A stretch of DNA of 64,000 bases from Daphnia carinata (lineage: Eukaryota > Arthropoda > Branchiopoda > Diplostraca > Daphniidae): assembly GCF_022539665.2 (NCBI RefSeq), contig NC_081337.1, forward strand, positions 3,014,679-3,078,678. Direction: 5' to 3'. Below are positions 49,024 to 59,227 of the stretch, piece after piece; the first letter of the stretch is position 1; every line of letters starts with the position of its first letter. The position numbers and the translations under genes are program-made. The notes beneath the pieces are model-generated. The model made no database searches, was not told the origin of the DNA, and saw only the letters and a program-made list of their open reading frames with translations.

Positions 49024-50723
49024 CCTGTTGTAGCCTAACGGCAGACGAACAGGGGAGTCCTCCTCGACACTGCTTGACGTTTTGTCCGTTTTTTCATCCT
49101 TTATTTTATATTAAAAAAAAGAAAGTTCATGAATGGCAAACCATCTTTACGTGGAAAACTTAACAAAAAAAAAATCATGTTTGTTCGCTAAGTGAACTTT
49201 TTAGTGGATCGGCTTGTTGATCAGCTTATTTCCCTTTCACGCTCGGTCTGCCTTTCTGCTGTCTTTATTTGTTTCCCCATTTTTACGCAAAAGAAAGTGC
49301 CCAACGGAACATCTTTGTCATTCCCCTTGTCCATTGTGGATTTGCATTCCAAGTGCACCGTGACAACTGGTGGGAACTACGCAGAAAAGTCTTTCTTCCT
49401 TCAATTCAGTTCACAATTATATATAATTATTATCATTGAATCCCGAATCCCTACTCTCCCGTTTGTGCACGTTGTACAGAGCACAAGTTGTCAAGTGTTC
49501 CCCCTTTTTCCCAGATCACTCTTTTTGTTGATTGAAAAAGCCGAGAAGATTCCCTCGATGAGTTAATATAGATCGATTCACCGTTATCTTAGTGACCCCT
49601 GAAAAAAAAATTAAGGCAGAATTTTAATTTTTTAATTATTTTTTTAAACATCCCTTAATATTTTTCTGCCTTACTTTCTTCTTGTAACTTGCCCGTGTGT
49701 CTGGTAGTGAATGTGTGCCAACATCGACGTAAAATGTGTGTGGTGGGCAAGGCGAGAGGAAAGAAAAATGTGCTTTCATTAAAAAGAAAATCAAAGCGTG
49801 ATGGCCAACCCGCCAAACATGTTCTCCCAACGACCCGACTGATGAAATCTATTGATGGTATCTAAATAAAACAAATATTACAGAACTTTTTAACATTTTC
49901 GAGGAATAGAGAATTGTTAAAAGTAAATGTCACTAATCAATTTAATGAAAATTGTGCTTTGCATTTTTCTAGGCAGAAGTAACGACGCAGGACCGAACAC
50001 TTGAAAGCTGATCTTAAGCCAAAGATTTTAACGTTGCTCACTCTACGCAGCATTTAACACAAACGGTACCGGGGTGGGTGATTTTCAATGAAATTGAAAT
50101 GAAGATGAAATTTGGGTTTTAACTGCTTTAACAACCACTGACTCACCTTTAACTGAGTAATAGAATGTTTACCGGTGAGAACAGTTTCTTAGAATTTCGT
50201 GCATGCCTTGCCATAATACCAGTTTGTTTGCTTTGTTGATTTAAAACTGTTGTACTAATTACTAATCCTTTATTGTTGCAATACCTCAGTTAACGTTCGA
50301 CTTCAGTGAGAAGGAAAGCCGTCGTTTATCAATCGTATGGAAGGTATCAGTCATTTATTCTTTTTTTGCCTTGCTAAATAACCTTTTAAATTATCAATAG
50401 GTACCGGATGCGATTTGGAGAAGAGAAGCCATGATTTCCAATCATCGCAGTAATATACTGATGTCCTTCTAGTAAAGAGATTGGTGATTTTCAATTTCAA
50501 ATTTTCATCAAATACTGCAACTTTGCGTACGTATACATCATTCTACCTAGCGACACTTGTAACAAGTGTACTTGTTTGACTATAGATGGACTTCAGTCGC
50601 CATTGTTATTATGGCGCCTGGCGCGCTGGCACGAAGTTGTCCTCGTGTCTTGTTACCAGTTGCAACCCGTTGTCTCCAGTGTCTTGGTTTTTCCAGTCTC
50701 TGGTTAAACTCTAAAATATAATT
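49024..50723. other. SLC37 3' flank to ORC6 promoter
   Basis: AT-rich 1.7 kb with SLC37 3'UTR at the left. Two exon-like segments near 50.3-50.5 kb are listed separately. The region just upstream of the ORC6 start (50580-50720) is GC-richer and probably the promoter. Confidence 0.4.
50290..50472 (+). CDS. Possible two 3' exons of an unrecognised small gene
   Basis: 50290-50343 (acceptor CCTCAG, donor AAG|gtatca) reads LTFDFSEKESRRLSIVWK. 50401-50472 (acceptor TCAATAG) continues in the same phase as VPDAIWRREAMISNHRSNIL and ends at TAG. Phase and splice sites agree. Upstream coding text is only hinted at near 50010-50080 (FNVAHSTQHLTQTVPGW). I recognise no family. It could be a short conserved gene, an alternative SLC37 3' end or chance. 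Confidence 0.25.
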
Positions 50724-51788
50724 ATGATTCCAGAACTTGCAAAACGCCTTGGTGTTGCATCGGAAAAGGCAATTCGGTAAGCTATTTCTTTGTTTCGTAT
50801 ACATATTATAACTTTCCAACGAACAGACCGTGGCATTCTAGGAAAGCTGAAGAATACGAAAGGTTGCTACGCCTTAAAACAGCAGCTTCAGGATTTCATG
50901 TAGGTGTTACACAAATGGTAATTTGCCTAGATCTGGCAGTCTCTGATGAAAACCAGGTCTTGGACAAGGTAAGAAGTAACAAGATATGATTGTTTTGTTT
51001 AATCTATAGAAAAAATTGATTTTTGTCCTTAGGAATTATCACTTAAGCTATCAGGCTTGAAAAAGCCAGCATATAGTGCTACTAAGCAAACTATAAAACA
51101 AGTTTTGTGTTTGAACAAAGATATATCCATCAAGGATGTCTGTGTTCAACTTGGCTGTCCGGAAATAGCCAGTGATGCAAACAATTTGTTCGCAAAGTTA
51201 GTGAAATGTTGATTACCAAAATTTGTTTTTAATAATTGTGAACTTAAGTGAATAACTCTTTGATTTTTGGAATTCAGATACTGCAAACAGGCTTCTTGTG
51301 GTCAGGAACAAAACATGGATCATCCTGGATTCAAAGCAGCAGCTGTCATGTCACTGAGCAAGTAACTAAATGTTGGATTGTGATTAAATGCTATATTAGA
51401 TTTTGTCTATAATGAAACCCTCTGCTAGGTTGAAGAAATTGAGACTGGATCGAGTAAGACTGCATGAACTGAGTGGTTTAAAGAAATCAGTTTTTGATAA
51501 ACTTGTGCATTCCATGGTTGCACTAAATAAAGATATGAAACAAGAAATGGTTTCTAAACCAAAAGCTTCAAAGAGAACCCATAACTTTGCAGAAGCCGTA
51601 GAAGCAAGGGCCACAGGTGTTTAGTATAACTTTTAAATTTACACCATGCCCTTTGCTACAGTATACTGATTTTCTTTATTGTAGCAATGGATGAGGAAAA
51701 CCGCATGAGAGACGCCGAACAGCAAGTCCCAGATATCGACTTCGCGGAGTGGAAGCGTCGTATGTTAGAGGAAGCAAATAACGCGTAG
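50724..51788 (+). CDS. Orc6: Origin recognition complex subunit 6
   Basis: ORC6 is the smallest ORC subunit, needed for MCM loading and, in metazoans, cytokinesis. Exons are 50724-50776, 50842-50968, 51033-51196, 51278-51361, 51429-51616 and 51685-51788, giving 239 residues (human 252). It begins MIPELAKRLGVASEKAIRKA. The two TFIIB-like cyclin folds are recognisable (VGVTQMVICLDLAVSD, LSLKLSGLKKPAYSATKQTI, KDVCVQLGCPEIASDANNLF). The short conserved C-terminal helix reads IDFAEWKRRMLEEANNA, like the ORC3-binding tail WKRKIL of the family. A poly(A) signal AATAAA is at 51895. Confidence 0.95.
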
Positions 51789-54334
51789 TGAATAACTACT
51801 TTTAATTTTATTTGTGAAGTCAACCAATTGGTGTACATTGCTCTTTCTCCTTGTAGGATTTATCTTCATGTAGACGATATTTTTTTAAAAGGTAAATAAA
51901 GATTTTTTTTTAAATACTACAGTTTTGTCTTCTTTCCAGGAAATGAATTTGTTGGTAGAGCACTTAATGCGTTTGCAGGTAGCCGAGTTGTTTTATTAAG
52001 TGGCTCACGGTGTTGCCGGGGATCCCGGTAGCCAAAGGTTTTCTTCTTCTTTTACTAAAGTCTGTGTGCAGATCCATTTGCGGCACAAGGGCCCTGAAGA
52101 GAAGTGCATCAGACCTTAGGGTATATGGGAGAAGCAGGATGGCGTTCGTGTGAGACAATGGCCTACGTCACAATGAGAGGCGAACTAAAAGCTTTTCAAA
52201 AGATTTCCATCCAATTCCGTTTGTGCTTACCGTTTCTAATTGTCTACTGAACGGGTACGGACATGTAATGTAAAAAGACACATATTTTGCGCTATTACGA
52301 CTATTCCTTTGTTAACGATCATTTCCTCTCCTTACAGCGTCCAAGCTGTCGTTGTTCATAACAGCTCCGGATGGTATAGAGCGGTGGAGGGCGGTGGTGT
52401 GAGCCCTCGCTTGATTTCTTTGGAGCTTAAGTTTTCGACTTTCTCGACTTAAGAATGGAATTGTTAAATGAATTAAAGGACAATACTACTCCCGTCAAAG
52501 GTAGTTTATCGGCATTTATTGAATGTTTGCAGATAACCGATTAACGAATTATCTGTTCACTTTCGTTTTAATTACGTACCGCACCTAATAACCAGTTACG
52601 GCAAACGATAAATACCCATAAAATCCGGCAAATGAAAAGTAACCCGTAGAAACTCTTGGTGACATTCATCACCCAGATATTATCTGTGGCGATGGAGGAG
52701 CGTTTATAGGTCGGACACCGACATCGTTGAGAATCGCATCAAAGCTCAGTCCTGAGATATCTACTTTCCAGCGGCGTTAAACAAAGTAAGGCCATGAACT
52801 GGTTCATTTCCAGATTCATTTTGTCTTTGAAATCAATGTTGCTTTCCTGTACTGTTATAGCTAACATGTCAACAATGTATATATAAAAGACTATTCAAAG
52901 CTCGTGTCTTATAATACCCTGAAACAATAAAATTGCACTTATATTATGGATGATTTTCTGAGTCTTAAAGGACTACCATAAACTTTTATCACTCACTTTG
53001 CCATTCACAAAATGCCTTTTCAAGCAATAAAACTCCAGCAAGAGGGTTTATGTTTTAGCCAAGTTGATTTCTGGATAGTTTGGAATTCAGAATTCGTCAG
53101 AACTTGAAGTCACATAGGTTTTCATCCAAGGTGCAAACGAATATGTTAGTTTTGAACTTAGCTGGTTTGTTTGAAATGACTTTACAAATTCACAGGATGT
53201 GGCCAAATAAAAAAAAAACTTCTTGCAAAAAAATTGCTTCTCAGGTTCAACAATATGAAGGCCCAATCTGAAAAGTAATTGTTAGCCATATGCTCTATTA
53301 GTAATTAGACTTAATGAAAATACATGGTTTGATGAAGTATAGAAAAGTAAAAACGAAAACAAATCTACATTGTAACCAAGCAATTCTTGCAAACGTGTAT
53401 TGTGCAATGTACTTTTTACACTATTGCGCCCAGCGGTATGGTAAAATATGTATCCTAGAGTGACAGTAAAACATTACAATTGTCTCAAAAAATAAATACA
53501 ATAAAGAATGTATGCAATTCCAACCAGGTTCCCAACAGGTACCCGATTGAATAAACAGTAGCGTCGTCTGTCATGTCTGTCATGGCTGCCTTGGTGGTAC
53601 AAAAATGACATCAGCTTTTGCTTTATTGTTTTTGTGCATTTTATGGTTATTTTCTGCGTTTTCAGCATCAAGTAAGTTGCAAATGAATATAGTTTTATAT
53701 TGTTCATCATTTTTTAGCTCAATAAGTTGAAATAGGAGGACATAAGCTTGTTTTCAAGCTATGCGTAAGTTGGACATGGTCTGTGAACAAACCAAGACAC
53801 TGATGTCCCTGTGAAAAATCTTCTGAGTTTTCGCTTTTTAACTGTTTCTTAGCTCTTTGCCAGGCCATAAGTACAAATTTATTAATTATTTTTGCTGGGG
53901 AAAGATTGCATTCAAATAAGTATGATATATTAGATTGCAAGTTGACATAAAAGGATTGACTGTGGTGTTATTAGCGAGCATGAACTTTCTTGTCATTCTA
54001 CTTCTAAGACAACAATAGTTTTGTCCCCTACTCTCATATTGAGTGAGATTTTAAAAATCATTGAAACAGACCAGAAGACTTCATTTCAGACTGAAACAGT
54101 CTTAGGAAATGAAATTATTCGTCTCTTGATGCCACACATGACTTCTATGTGTGTAGGTGTTTTCTCATCTAATTTTTTAGAATCATTTCCATAAATATTC
54201 ATTGCTTGTTTTACTTCTTCATAAATAGTATGTTGTTCTCCCGTTCCACTGTGTATTTCTATTGTTCTTTCATCTTATATCTTTATTTCTGTTTTACAGA
54301 GTGCCAATGATAATTGAGTGATTCCGTTATCTTC
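51789..54334. other. Intergenic region downstream of ORC6
   Basis: 2.5 kb without a recognised gene. A 70-codon plus-strand frame (52240-52452) has weak coding character, and a short exon-like segment sits near 51941-51979. I support neither. No repeats are seen before the minisatellite. Confidence 0.35.
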
Positions 54335-55226
54335 GCGTCATCGCCTTTGTCTGATCGCCATAGTTTTCGTCTCATCGCCGTCGTCTCATCGCCTTCGTCT
54401 CATCGCCTTCGTCTCATCGCCTTCGTCTCATCGCCTTCGTCTCATCGCCTTCGTCTCATCGCCTTCGTCTCATCGCCTTCGTCTCATCGCCTTCATCGCC
54501 ATCGTCTCATCGCCTTCGCCTTCATCGCCATCGTCTCATCGCCTTCGCCTTCATCGCCATCGTCTCATCGCCTTCGCCTTCATCGCCATCGTCTCATCGC
54601 CTTCGCCTTCATCGCCATCGTCTCATCGCCTTCGCCTTCATCGCCTCATCGCCATCGTCTCATCGCCATCGCCTTCGTCTTCGCCTCATCGCCATCGCCT
54701 TCGTCTTCGCCTCATCGCCATCGCCTTCGTCTTCGCCTCATCGCCATCGCCTTCGTCTTCGCCTCATCGCCATCGCCTTCGTCTTCGCCTCATCGCCATC
54801 GCCTTCGTCTTCGCCTCATCGCCATCGCCTTCGTCTTCGCCTCATCGCCATCGCCTTCGTCTTCGCCTCATCGCCATCGCCTTCGTCTTCGCCTCATCGC
54901 CATCGCCTTCGTCTTCGCCTCATCGCCATCGCCTTCGTCTTCGCCTCATCGCCATCGCCTTCGTCTTCGCCTCATCGCCATCGCCTCATCGCCTTCGCCT
55001 CATCGCCATCGCCTCATCGCCTTCGCCTCATCGCCATCGCCTCATCGCCTTCGCCTCATCGCCATCGCCTCATCGCCTTCGCCTCATCGCCATCGCCTCA
55101 TCGCCTTCGCCTCATCGCCTTCGCCTCATCGCCTTCGCCTCATCGCCTTCGCCTCATCGCCTTCGCCTCATCGCCATCGCCTCATCGCCTTCGCCTCATC
55201 GCCATCGCCTTCGTCTCATCGCCTCA
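54335..55226. repeat. Compound minisatellite built on TCGCC(A/T) words
   Basis: About 890 bp of pyrimidine-rich tandem repeats with successive higher-order units. 14-mers of CATCGCCTTCGTCT fill the first ~115 bp. A 29-bp unit follows at about 54492-54640. Twelve apparently identical 26-bp units occupy 54661-54972. A 28-bp unit repeats from 54973 to about 55110, then 14-mers of CATCGCCTTCGCCT. All three plus-strand frames lack stops, which creates long but meaningless ORFs rich in S, P, H, R and L. Unit lengths not divisible by three rotate the frame. Confidence 0.95.
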
Positions 55227-55351
55227 TGGTCTCCAAACTCGTCTTCGCCTTATCATCTGCGTGCTCGTCGTAAACATCCTATTGACTTCGCCGTGGAACT
55301 TGGTGTTGTGGTATCATTTTGTTTTACATTGTTGTATGTTGTATAGGATAG

Positions 55352-55691
55352 TTAATCTGTTGGCTGCCACCCACGTTTTCTCCCCTTTTTTTTTAGCTCG
55401 TTAGGGACGGGCCGCGCTGTCCTGCCCCATGGTCTATGCCATGGGGTGGGACAGTCGCCACTGCCCAAAATTCGCCGAAAGGCAAAAGGCAATGCACCAT
55501 AGGGACTTCCCCTTGTCGATGCGGCGATGGAAACCATGAGTGTGCATTCTCATAATGGTTTCCATTGTCATCTCAGCCCGGACTTGTCTATAGCAGACTA
55601 AGTCCCCCTTGATCGTGGATCCTTATGACACGGTGTAGCGATTGTAGGAAAACAACCAAAGGGTTGTGTGGCGTGGCAGCCAACAGGTTAA
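55352..55691. mobile_element. piggyBac-like MITE with TTAA target site
   Basis: A 332-bp GC-rich segment (55356-55687) is bounded by TTAA at 55352-55355 and 55688-55691. Its inverted ends read (T/C)CTGTTGGCTGCCAC. This resembles the CCYTTTKMCTGCCA terminal consensus reported for piggyBac-like elements. There is no transposase. An internal palindrome is centred on GCCCCATGG...CCATGGGG near 55422-55447. Confidence 0.7.
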
Positions 55692-55903
55692 CTAGTTCTA
55701 TGTGTTGTGTGTATTTGTATTTGTGATATTTGAATTATGTATATGTTGTTATTATGTATATTAGTATCTGTGATATGTAAACTAGCGGCGGAATTGTGGG
55801 TGGAGGAGGGCAATACAAACAATTCCTTTAAAATTTTCCAATTTGTATTCTGTTTTCTTTGAACGAAACTTGTTATAAACAAAACACAGACAAGTTTCAA
55901 CTT

Positions 55904-56257
55904 GACTTCTCACCCTTGATAACTTTACTTTGACAACTCTTTGGCAATACTACAAAGACCAAAGTTTTGTAATGAAAAGGAACACCATAACATTCTTTAA
56001 TATAAATCAGACAGAATGTTACTTGGATTACCTTTTCCGAGTTGGCTACCAGGATAAGTCAGTACTTTACAAAGAAAACTGACTTCTCACCCTTGATAAC
56101 TTTACTTTGACAACTCTTTGGCAATACTACAAAGACCAAAGTTTTGTAATGAAAAGGAACACCATAACATTCTTTAATATAAATCAGACAGAATGTTACT
56201 TGGATTACCTTTTCCGAGTTGGCTACCAGGATAAGTCAGTACTTTACAAAGAAAACT
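55904..56257. repeat. Perfect 177-bp tandem duplication
   Basis: 55904-56080 and 56081-56257 are identical by eye over 177 bp. Each copy contains, on the minus strand, an acceptor-like TTTGTAAAG and a donor-like AAAAG|gtaatc around a 32-nt open segment. No gene is recognised. The perfect identity implies a very recent duplication or an assembly artefact. Confidence 0.85.
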
Positions 56258-57024
56258 GACTCATTCCTGTCTCAACTTTACCAACCATGTTGATTTTTAA
56301 AAATGCTTGACAAAAAGATTCGGAAATTTCCTTTGTCAAAACGAGCTGGAAAATCATTCATAAAAATGCAAGCATGTCAAATAAAGATGTTGATGACAAA
56401 ACTTGTATGATATTACCAGCTCTCAGATAATGGTCTCAGAGAGGTGTCAGCATGCCAGTAACATCCTTGAAGCCTAAAACATGTTAGCAATTGATACACA
56501 TTCAGCGGCAAAAAGCTATGAGATGGTATCCACTGTAACAAATTGCAAAAATTACTTTCTGAAACATATCACAGCAAATCACTGCTATGTTTAGATCAAA
56601 TTTTTAATATCAATGTAACACAGTTGGGTAAGAGAAACGGAAAATTTTTTGGGCGTCTTAGTCAACAGCAGTGAGCCATGCTTCCATCACACAAGAATCA
56701 AAGCATGCATGTGTGGAGCCTCTTCCAGCTAGATCAAATACTTACCATGCTACTAGTAAGAACTAAGAACGATTTGCTCATTAAGGCAATCCTACATCAG
56801 AAAGCGAACATTTACTACAAAGAACAACGTACACTACTTGTAAAAGAAACCATCCAAAATGAAAGAAATCAACGCAATTGACAGAAAAATTCCAAAACGC
56901 AGGAATCCATTAACTAGCAGCTATCCTCAACCGACGATGTAAGAAAATAAAACTGACGTTTCACCACACACAAGCAGTCACCGATTTCTCCGATAGATGT
57001 CTTGAAAATAAGTCCAACAAAATA
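56258..57024. other. Intergenic, no recognised feature
   Basis: AT-rich DNA of ~770 bp between the tandem duplication and the palindromes. No ORF, RNA gene or repeat could be supported. Confidence 0.4.
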
Positions 57025-57310
57025 ATCTCGACTTTATCTTATGATTTTTTAGGTTTATCTGAAAAAATATAAGCCAAATGTAAAAATAAACTTCATTTTC
57101 GCGCTTTTCATTTGATTCCCGATCGAAATGAAGTATTTTAAGCCAAATTAAAAATTTAGCCATAACTTAATTATGGCAAAATATAAAATATGACATAAAA
57201 TACATCATTTCGATCGGGAATCAAATGAAATGCGCGAAAATTAGTTTGGCTTTTTCATGAGACTTATATTTATTCAGAAAAACGTAAAAAACCATAAAAT
57301 AAAGTTGGTG
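57025..57310. repeat. Imperfect palindrome 1 (fold-back)
   Basis: Arms of ~135 bp meet near 57168. ATTTGATTCCCGATCGAAAT at 57110-57129 returns inverted at 57205-57224, and the outer TTATGATTTTTTAGGTTTAT region returns near 57265-57295. No coding capacity is seen. It overlaps the left end of palindrome 2. Confidence 0.75.
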
Positions 57311-58290
57311 CGCCTACAGCACATTACTTCCGTATATTTCAAAAACGGCTCGTTTGACGAGAAAACAAATCACTAAACCAGAATCAGCGTTCAATTCTGA
57401 TTATTTCACGTGATTTTTGCTCATTTTGAAGAGATATCGTTTTTGGCCGATTTTGACAAAAGTGACCCACGTTTTCATTTTTGGCAAAATTTCAAATATG
57501 GCTTAAAATACACTATTTCGGTGTAGAATTGAATGCTGATAACGGAAATCGAGTTTATTTTTCACTGTGCCTTATAGTTTTTGAAATAACCGAAGAAAAC
57601 TACCGTGGGAATTTTGCCTCCAAAATGTCCAAAAACTGACAGTCACTGGAACTGGTTGAAAATCATAGAATATATTCAGAATGGAACGCTGATTCAAACG
57701 AGAAAATTGTTCTTTTTTTCACTAAGTCAACCGTTTTTGAAATATACCACAAAAACCAGCGCGCCAGTACGTGACAGCGCTAACGGGATTTTTCATTAGA
57801 GAGCCGTTGCGTACTGGCGCGTTAGTTTTTACGGAATATTTAAAAAATAATTAACTTAGGTACAAAAAAAAAATAGTTTTCCCAGAATCAGCATTCAAGT
57901 TTCGGTATATTCTGTGATTTTCAATCAATTCCAGCGAGTGTCATTTTTTGCAGGTTTTTGAGGTAAAATTCCCACGGTCATTTCCTTCGTATATTTTAAA
58001 AACTATAAGACCCATTAAAAAATAAACTTGATTTCCATGATTAGCATTCAATTCTGAATCGAAATCATGTATTTTAGTATATTTTAAGTCAAACTTGAAA
58101 TTTGGCCAAAACTGAAAAAGTGCAAAGGCTATAAGCCTTCCCACTTTTGTCAAAATCGGCCAAAAACGACATCTCTCGGAATTCGACAAAATTCACAGGG
58201 CATAATCCAAATTGAACCCTGATTTCGATTATGTTATTAGTTTTCTTGTTAAACAAACGGCTTTTTAAATAAATGAAAAGTGCTGTACCA
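57290..58290. repeat. Imperfect palindrome 2, ~1 kb, related to the repeat at 2.8-3.2 kb
   Basis: Two ~490-bp arms are inverted about a centre near 57790. CCGTGGGAATTTTGCCTC (57603) pairs with its inverse near 57960-57977. GCGCGCCAGTACGTGACAGCG (57759) faces its inverse at about 57800-57826. The outer TTGGCCGATTTTGACAAAAG core occurs at about 57445 and inverted at about 58143. The outer ~150 bp of each arm is the dispersed repeat also found at 2970-3140. A fold-back transposon family is likely. Confidence 0.8.
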
Positions 58291-59227
58291 CAAACACTCG
58301 ACCAACCTAAACTTGGGCTCCATTGCTGCGTTCTCTCTAATTTAGATAGTTAAAAGTAAGGAAACCTGGCGTTGCTCTGCCCTCATGTCAGCTTTGTTTC
58401 AAGTTGTTTTTTGTTGTTGTTTTTCAAGTTTAGTTTGGTTTTTAAGTGAGGGTGCCTTAGTTAAGTGGGAAAACGGCGTTCCGTAAAAGTACCTTACCTT
58501 GAATATCACCTAATTGTAACACCGTTTTTACGCTGGCAGAACACAAAAACTCAACAAGAGAACTATAAAACATGAATGAAGTTTTCTTCCAAAACCGATC
58601 CCTAAGGCATAAACGCCGCACCACCATCTGTTAGGAAATATATCCACTGTGAGATTAGACTATGACGAGTTGAGGTTGTGACTATTGTCAGTTTTAAACG
58701 AGCTATAAACTGAATAGCCCAAACATTCTAAGACAATGACTCTGATGTGTATGCAATTCTTACACGATGTAAAATAACACGGTTGTTTTTTAAAAAAGGA
58801 AAAATTCCCTGGGGAAAAAGGTCACGGAAATGAAAAAGAGACAAGACGATATGACACGAGATAACCGAAAGAACATGGTTGGAAAAATACAGTGGCAACG
58901 GTAATGTCGAAATCATTGTGCACTCACTTCAAATATGTTCGATACTTTCGTCAAGTGGTACGAAAGGTCTGATGGCGGCAGATTGGATTGGAATTCGAAT
59001 CGATGTACCGACTTGGCTCAAAGAGGAGGTAAGAAAACAAGAGAATCTAAAAGAGAATGAAGAAATCTCACGACTGAATTTCGACAAATACGGTTGATAT
59101 ATAGATTAAAATATGAATGCGAATATATATGGTAAGAAGATAGATCACAGCAACGGAGTGCCGACACCATCAATTGGCAAAGCTGTTTACAGATTGGATG
59201 GTCCATCGTCATGTTCAATTGATTGCC
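58291..59227. other. CARMIL 3' flank
   Basis: About 940 bp between the palindrome and the CARMIL stop. No ORF or repeat could be supported; it presumably holds the CARMIL 3'UTR. Confidence 0.4.

Noticed and set aside
54335-55226. CRISPR-like array
   Set aside because: Repeats are contiguous without unique spacers, and the context is eukaryotic.
54314-55346. Two overlapping long plus-strand ORFs (319 and 342 codons)
   Set aside because: They run through the minisatellite; all three frames are open because the repeat lacks stop words, and 26-29-bp units shift frame. This is not a protein-coding signature.
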